NCBI GenBank assembly: GCA_017591395.1
Contig: WEDG01004911.1
Coordinates: 62,001-126,000 of the forward strand
Reading direction: 5' to 3'
Source of the DNA: Schistocephalus solidus
Taxonomy: Eukaryota > Platyhelminthes > Cestoda > Diphyllobothriidea > Diphyllobothriidae
Length of the DNA stretch: 64,000 nucleotides
The stretch's first letter is position 1. Every line of letters starts with the position of its first letter. Made by a program: the position numbers and the translations under genes. This document shows, piece by piece, positions 59,590 to 64,000 of the stretch. Under the pieces are notes generated by a model that was not told the origin of the DNA, searched no databases, and saw only the letters and a list, made by a program, of their open reading frames with translations.

Positions 59590-60640
59590 CGGGTTAATAC
59601 GTGGTTGGACTAAGGGTGCAAGTTTAGGGTTAAGGATGAAGTTGCGTTGAGGGTTAGGCGTGGGTTTAAGGTTGGTGTTAGGTGTTGGTTTAGGGCAAGA
59701 ATTAACAGCTGGGTTAATAGTTGATTAGGTTTAGGGAATAATGAGGCGGCTTATTAATTGCCGGTAGGAATGCCATGTGAGACCGACTAAACAGGATACG
59801 GTAATAGGACCACCCCACCCGCTTAAAATAGGTGGCCTTGCAGAAAATTTCAGGAGGAGTAAATATACCTGTTTCTTAACGCCAGAACCTAACCTAACAT
59901 AAAACTAGACGGTATACTTAATCTTAACCCTAACCCTACCCTTAAACTAAAACTTGCCGTTACACGATAAAAACCTTAAAACAGCCTAATCATGACCCTT
60001 TACCCAAAACTCGATGGAAGCACAATAGGCGGGTCCCAATTAAAAAGCTATTGTTTTTGCTACTTAAAAGCTTACAGTAGGATGTCTTGTAAAGCTACAG
60101 TTAACCAGTTTGACCGTGGGACAATGGGGACAATTATTTACAGTGCTTTCATTTCACAGGGCTGAGAGTGGGACAATGGGGGCAATGTGGACACTTATTT
60201 ACAGAACTTTCAATGGGGACAATGGGGACAGTTATTTACAGAGCTTCCATTTCATTGGATGCCTACCATTTCTTTTTTCACTTTATACGGGTTATTTTCA
60301 CGTCATTTAAATTTTAACGTTTATTTATAAATTTCGGTTTGTAATTTACTTTCATCGTTTTTTGTGCTTTTTGTTATTCTAATGCCCCCCCCAAAAAATC
60401 CCTATTACCAGGGTTCCCGTAAGACAGGCTCTTGGGTTTAAGCATTTAATCTGTGACCGCCTATTGTGCTCTTACCCCAACTCCTACCCTATCCTCAAGT
60501 TTAAACCTATTCCTTAGCTCAACTTTAACCCTCACATTAATCCGAAACATAATTGCTCCAGAATTTGACGCAAAGCTACATGTATTATGGGAATTTGCTC
60601 TTCCCATGTCCTGTTTAGGCGGCCATACAAGGTATCCTTA
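59590..60640. repeat. Telomere-like foldback region with a TIR-type end
   Basis: G-rich 'ttagggttaagg' words (59620-59740) are followed by a segment resembling the 10392 TIR end ('gaatgccatgtgagaccgac', about 59769), C-rich 'cttaaccctaaccctaccc' (about 59885-60010), a tandem repeat, C-rich words again (60470-60550), and 'gcggccatacaaggtatcc' at about 60620, which matches the right TIR at 10720. It looks like a larger, disrupted relative of the 346-bp TIR element. Confidence 0.55.
60115..60260 (+). repeat. Short tandem repeat, about 50 bp, three units
   Basis: Three imperfect units with 'gtgggacaatggggacaatt' and 'atttacag.gctttcatttca', starting near 60116, 60167 and 60205. 'gggacaatgggg' recurs within the unit. 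Confidence 0.8.
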
Positions 60641-61934
60641 CCTAATTGTCAAACTCAAGTGTATTGTGTGCCAAGCATCGAATATAGAAAATTTGAGGTC
60701 GTTTTTTTGAGAACTTCTGGAGGAGCCCTAATATGGAGATTATTCTTGTTGGCATAAATTTAACTTTTGGTTAATTCGATATTGCATCTCTTGCTTGAAA
60801 ATATTATACTAGAAACCAGCTCTGTAATATTAGCCAGGTGCACCTTAAAAAAACTCTTTGTCCTTTCTAAGTAAAGGCTCGTGATTTTGCTTTGGTATTG
60901 CATTTGCAGAAGGGTAAATCGGAAAAAAACTGAGATCCAGTTCGTAAGCACTTGTAAAAATGTATTGAGAAATTTCTAAAATGAATTAAGATGACAACAA
61001 TAAAGCCTAATTTCCCAATATTGTCCTTTCTGGTCTCTGAGTGAACAATTCGGGGCTTATTTGGAAGCGAATATTATCCGTATTTTTTTTCAATTTTGCA
61101 GGGGAAGCATGCGTATGCCAGGCAAATGTTGACAAACTAAATATCCTTCGCAAAACTTAAGTATTGAATAGACTCTCAACAAAGTATAAAAAATTTGGTG
61201 GATGTGAGTCTCATTGTCAGAATAACAAGAAGGATATCTACACAAAAGATCAGTGCCGTTCCTTTATGCTACAGGACAAATAAGGTAGAGCGGAAATATC
61301 CGGAAATGGATGAACTCTTCTTATCATATCGAGAAGATGGCAGAGTCGTTCTAATGTAAAGAAGACAGCCTCCACTACGCCTTTCAACGAACTCTTGTTA
61401 GTTTATTTAAAGATTTCAACAGCAAAAAATTACAGAGTGCAGCCGAGATTCAGTTAACCATAATGTATCCGGCTTCATTGTTTAGATATCTGATTTGACA
61501 TTTAAAATAATATTTTTTTCGGCGCGTTCTTTTTACAAATGCAGGAAATGCCCTCTACAATTTTTTTAAAATAAAAAAATAGTAGTTTTATTACTGAATG
61601 CCCATAGGTTACCTTCCAGCGTTAGAACACGCGAATGGGTTTGGTAGGAAGGCCTAAAAAACGGGACCTGAATATTTTGGCCATTTTGTTAATATCTTCA
61701 GACTCGTTACGGTTTGAAAATCATTTGAGGCGCGTTCCATGAAGGGAGTGAAATAAAAACGAGAATGTTTTTTCTCAGAAACTTAACATTAAGAGTACCA
61801 ATGAAAGGACGTTGAGCGACTTGAGGGTAATTAACGAAAAGGCTAGCCGTGTACTATTTTTAATTTCGCTGAGCATTTGAACTCATGCAGGAGTCCTTTG
61901 CTAAAGATGACAGCAGTAACAGAACAAGCGACGC
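60641..61934. other. No recognisable gene
   Basis: AT-rich sequence without recognised motifs or shared repeats. Confidence 0.4.
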
Positions 61935-62215
61935 TTATAGGGGGTTATTAGCTACAGGTCTGTAGATGCCTACGTAGGGCGCAGTATGCCAACTAATTTC
62001 TCATCTGAGGTGCAGGCTTCAATCAATTCTAGGCTTGTGCTGTTTCCGGCATGAGCAATTATCTTGGTGTCAGTCAGTTTGAACTCTTAACCTGTTTCGA
62101 AAATGTGGGCAGCCACGGTTAATAATTCTTCAACCCGTCAGAAAGCTGAATCTGGCTGGTTCACCGAACATACGTTTAGTCTAACCTCTTTACGTACAAG
62201 GAGAGTCTGAGCAAG
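61935..62215 (-). pseudogene. Penelope-like element fragment, GIY-YIG endonuclease
   Basis: Minus-strand remnant: 'AQTLLVRKEVRLN' near 62200, then 'EELLTVAAHIFETG' near 62130, and 'EFKLTDTKIIAHAGNSTSLE' with 'LIEACTSDEK' near 62090-62000. This parallels 'AIQTYEVDHEFNLTAIKIIT' of the fragment at 44.8 kb. A stop replaces the histidine after 'FETG'. Sequence upstream to about 62700 may be the rest of the element but is not clear. Confidence 0.65.
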
Positions 62216-62811
62216 GGATATGATACCAAACTCAGACTGTCCACAGGAACTTAAATCGTTCTTAATTTTCATGATGCTCCTGCGCATACTGACTTTGCTT
62301 CGGCGCGCATTTCGAACATCTCATCATGCAGCAATGCGCTCCATTGCTTTTGAGACATTCTTACTGCACGAGACAACAGGCCATATTCTTGCTGATGTTT
62401 CTGTCTGCGTTCTGTGATGGTGGACACATAGACATGGGCTCAAAAACGCCTTTGGATAACTTTTTAACTTAAATTGATCGTGTTCCAGGCTACAAGTGTT
62501 TCATTCCATTTAAGGGGAGTTATCGTGCGGTTTCGCTTTAAGGTCACTGGGTGTATGCTGCGAAAACTGAAAAATTTGTGTGGTGCTCCGTGCATTTTTG
62601 AAAACGTTTGTCTTAATTTCACGACTTCGATCTTTTCTGAATAGACAGCACTTAGGAAAGGCAGTCATTACATCTATGTTCTTCCTCGTAGAGTGTAGGC
62701 AAGAGACAAGTGTAATTTAATGTTTGTGAAGGAAATTAAATGTCACCGAGACGTGAGTTAGAGAATTGTTTGTCAGTCTAAAATTTTATCAGATGAGCAG
62801 AAGTGCCAGGT
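62216..62811. other. No clear gene; possible Penelope-like remainder
   Basis: A 65-codon frame on the plus strand (62220-62417) is not convincing. The region may be decayed upstream sequence of the GIY-YIG fragment. Confidence 0.35.
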
Positions 62812-63604
62812 TCGACAGTTCGACCGTCGTAGTCCGACAATGTCCACGTATGCTCCATGGAAGGGTGGAGCAGGGACGGTGACTTGCACGTGAATTAGTT
62901 TTAAGTGATAGTAACCTTGCGCTGCAGCTACCGCACTCTCTCCTCCTACCCCACCTGAGCCCGGTGTCAAGACAGAGTCAAGAAGACCGGAGATGGGAGA
63001 GGGCGCAGGTGGCTGGCGCGGCCGGAGCCGCCCTGGGCGTGCCACCACACCTGGCTTGGATCCCACGGAGTGGGAGTGCCATAAAGGCCAAATTTAGAAG
63101 GAGCCATTGCAACCTGACTCTCAGTCCACCACTCAGCCACTCCACACAAAACACACATTGGGCTGACCACGCGGTCCGAGTTATCCCTTCAGTTGGCAAC
63201 CTTCCAAGCCATAGCTTTTAGCGCACCGTGATAGTTTCAAGCGCGTCAGATTGTTTATAGTGGGGAAAATACGCTGAGCTTTCGACCTCACTCTCTCCCC
63301 CATCCCCACCATCAGACCACTGTCCGAACCGGTCAGTTGTCTGATGCGGAAGCGGGCACAGCTGCTGGTGACCTCGTCTACGCGTACTACGTACACGACG
63401 TGGCCCCCCAAACACAAGCACCAGGATTTCACACAACAGGGGGTTTAACCGCTTACATCTCACATGTGTGAGAAAGCCAGAGGTCACGTTAAGAAGGAGC
63501 CATCGCAGCCTGACTCGAAGACCACCAGTCAGCCACTCCATACAACACACATTTGACTAACTGCGAGGTCTGAGTGTAATTGTCAGTTGGCAACCTTCCA
63601 ACCG
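62812..63604 (-). mobile_element. Zinc-finger retrotransposon 3' UTR, copy L
   Basis: Same 3' UTR as copies A and B: starts at 'gacagttcgaccgtcg' (compare 12370), with the first UTR block at about 63105-63235 and the diverged second block at about 63500-63605. The intervening 'gtccga.ccggtcagttgtctgatgcgg' region is present. No coding sequence is included. Confidence 0.8.
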
Positions 63605-64000
63605 CGGTGGTTAACGTTACCGCACACTCTTCTCCTTCCCCACCTGAGCCCGGTCTCATGACACAGTCAAGAAGACCGGAGATGGGAGTGGGCACAGGTG
63701 ACTGGCGCGGTCGGAGCCGCCCCTGGGCGTGCCACCACACCTGGCTCGGATCCCACAGAGTGGGGGTGCCATAAAGACCAAATTAAAAAGGAGCCATTGC
63801 AGCCTGACTCTCAGTCCGCCAGTCAGCCACTCCACACAAAACACACATTGGGCTGACCACGCGGTCCGAGTTATCCCGTCAGTTGGCAACCTTCCAAGCC
63901 ACGGCTTTTAGCGCACCATGATAGTTTTAAGCGCGTCAGATTGTTTATAGTGAGAAACATGCGCTGAGCTGTCAACCTCACTCTGTCCCCAACCCCCACC
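63605..64000 (-). mobile_element. Zinc-finger retrotransposon 3' UTR, copy M (runs off the edge)
   Basis: Begins again at the 'taccgcacactc' part of the UTR directly after copy L and continues through the first UTR block to the window edge. The last bases correspond to about 12860 in copy A. The junction lacks the terminal 'cgacggtcgaactgtc' motif, so copy M is 3'-truncated or the two are joined by recombination. Confidence 0.75.

Overview
This window reads as nuclear DNA of a flatworm, most likely a tapeworm (inference). It is AT-rich, gene-poor and full of decayed retroelements. The strongest hint is an AP-endonuclease/reverse-transcriptase retrotransposon whose single ORF ends in a row of C2H2-type zinc fingers with the recurring phrase 'RIGLVGHL', a protein type I associate with diphyllobothriidean tapeworms such as Schistocephalus and Spirometra. 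There are no bacterial operons, rRNA genes or CRISPR arrays, and no complete host gene.

One host gene is recognisable. The last two coding exons of PNO1 (Dim2), a KH-domain 40S ribosome-assembly factor, lie on the minus strand at 38835-39065 and 36476-36718. They have good splice sites, matching phase, and a stop where the family normally ends. The upstream exon or exons were not found and may lie in the 39-64 kb region or beyond the window.

The rest is mobile DNA, in four groups. (1) The zinc-finger retrotransposon: a nearly complete copy at 12.4-17.0 kb; a truncated 3' end directly behind it at 17.05-18.08 kb; a head-to-head pair of 5' fragments at 31.3-32.85 and 33.4-35.3 kb; an EN/RT copy at 54.9-57.5 kb; and 3'-UTR fragments at 62.8-64.0 kb. 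(2) CR1/jockey-like non-LTR elements at 6.5-8.3, 45.5-49.0 and 50.8-52.6 kb, plus a related 3'-end repeat at 1-432, 46612-47405 and 50.03-50.4 kb. The middle copy is nested inside the 45.5-49.0 kb element. (3) Penelope-like elements (RT plus GIY-YIG endonuclease) at 26.8-29.1 and 52.9-54.1 kb, with GIY-YIG fragments at 44.8-45.3 and 61.9-62.2 kb. A hammerhead-ribozyme-like motif sits at 29.34-29.38 kb. (4) Non-coding dispersed repeats: a 1-kb repeat at 9.2-10.3, 11.2-12.3 and 18.5 kb; elements carrying degenerate telomere-like (CCCTAA) tracts, one with 18-bp terminal inverted repeats; a large inverted repeat at 58.7-59.5 kb; a ~340-bp tandem duplication at 21 kb; a 58-bp four-copy array at 42.7 kb; tRNA-like SINE heads; and microsatellites.

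Every retroelement copy carries frameshifts, stops or deletions, so none looks autonomous as it stands. The points most worth a second look are the hammerhead-like motif, the telomere-like mobile repeats, the zinc-finger tail with its duplicated 3' UTR, and the nested and template-jump insertion structures. All boundaries were judged by eye and are approximate unless tied to a codon or splice site.
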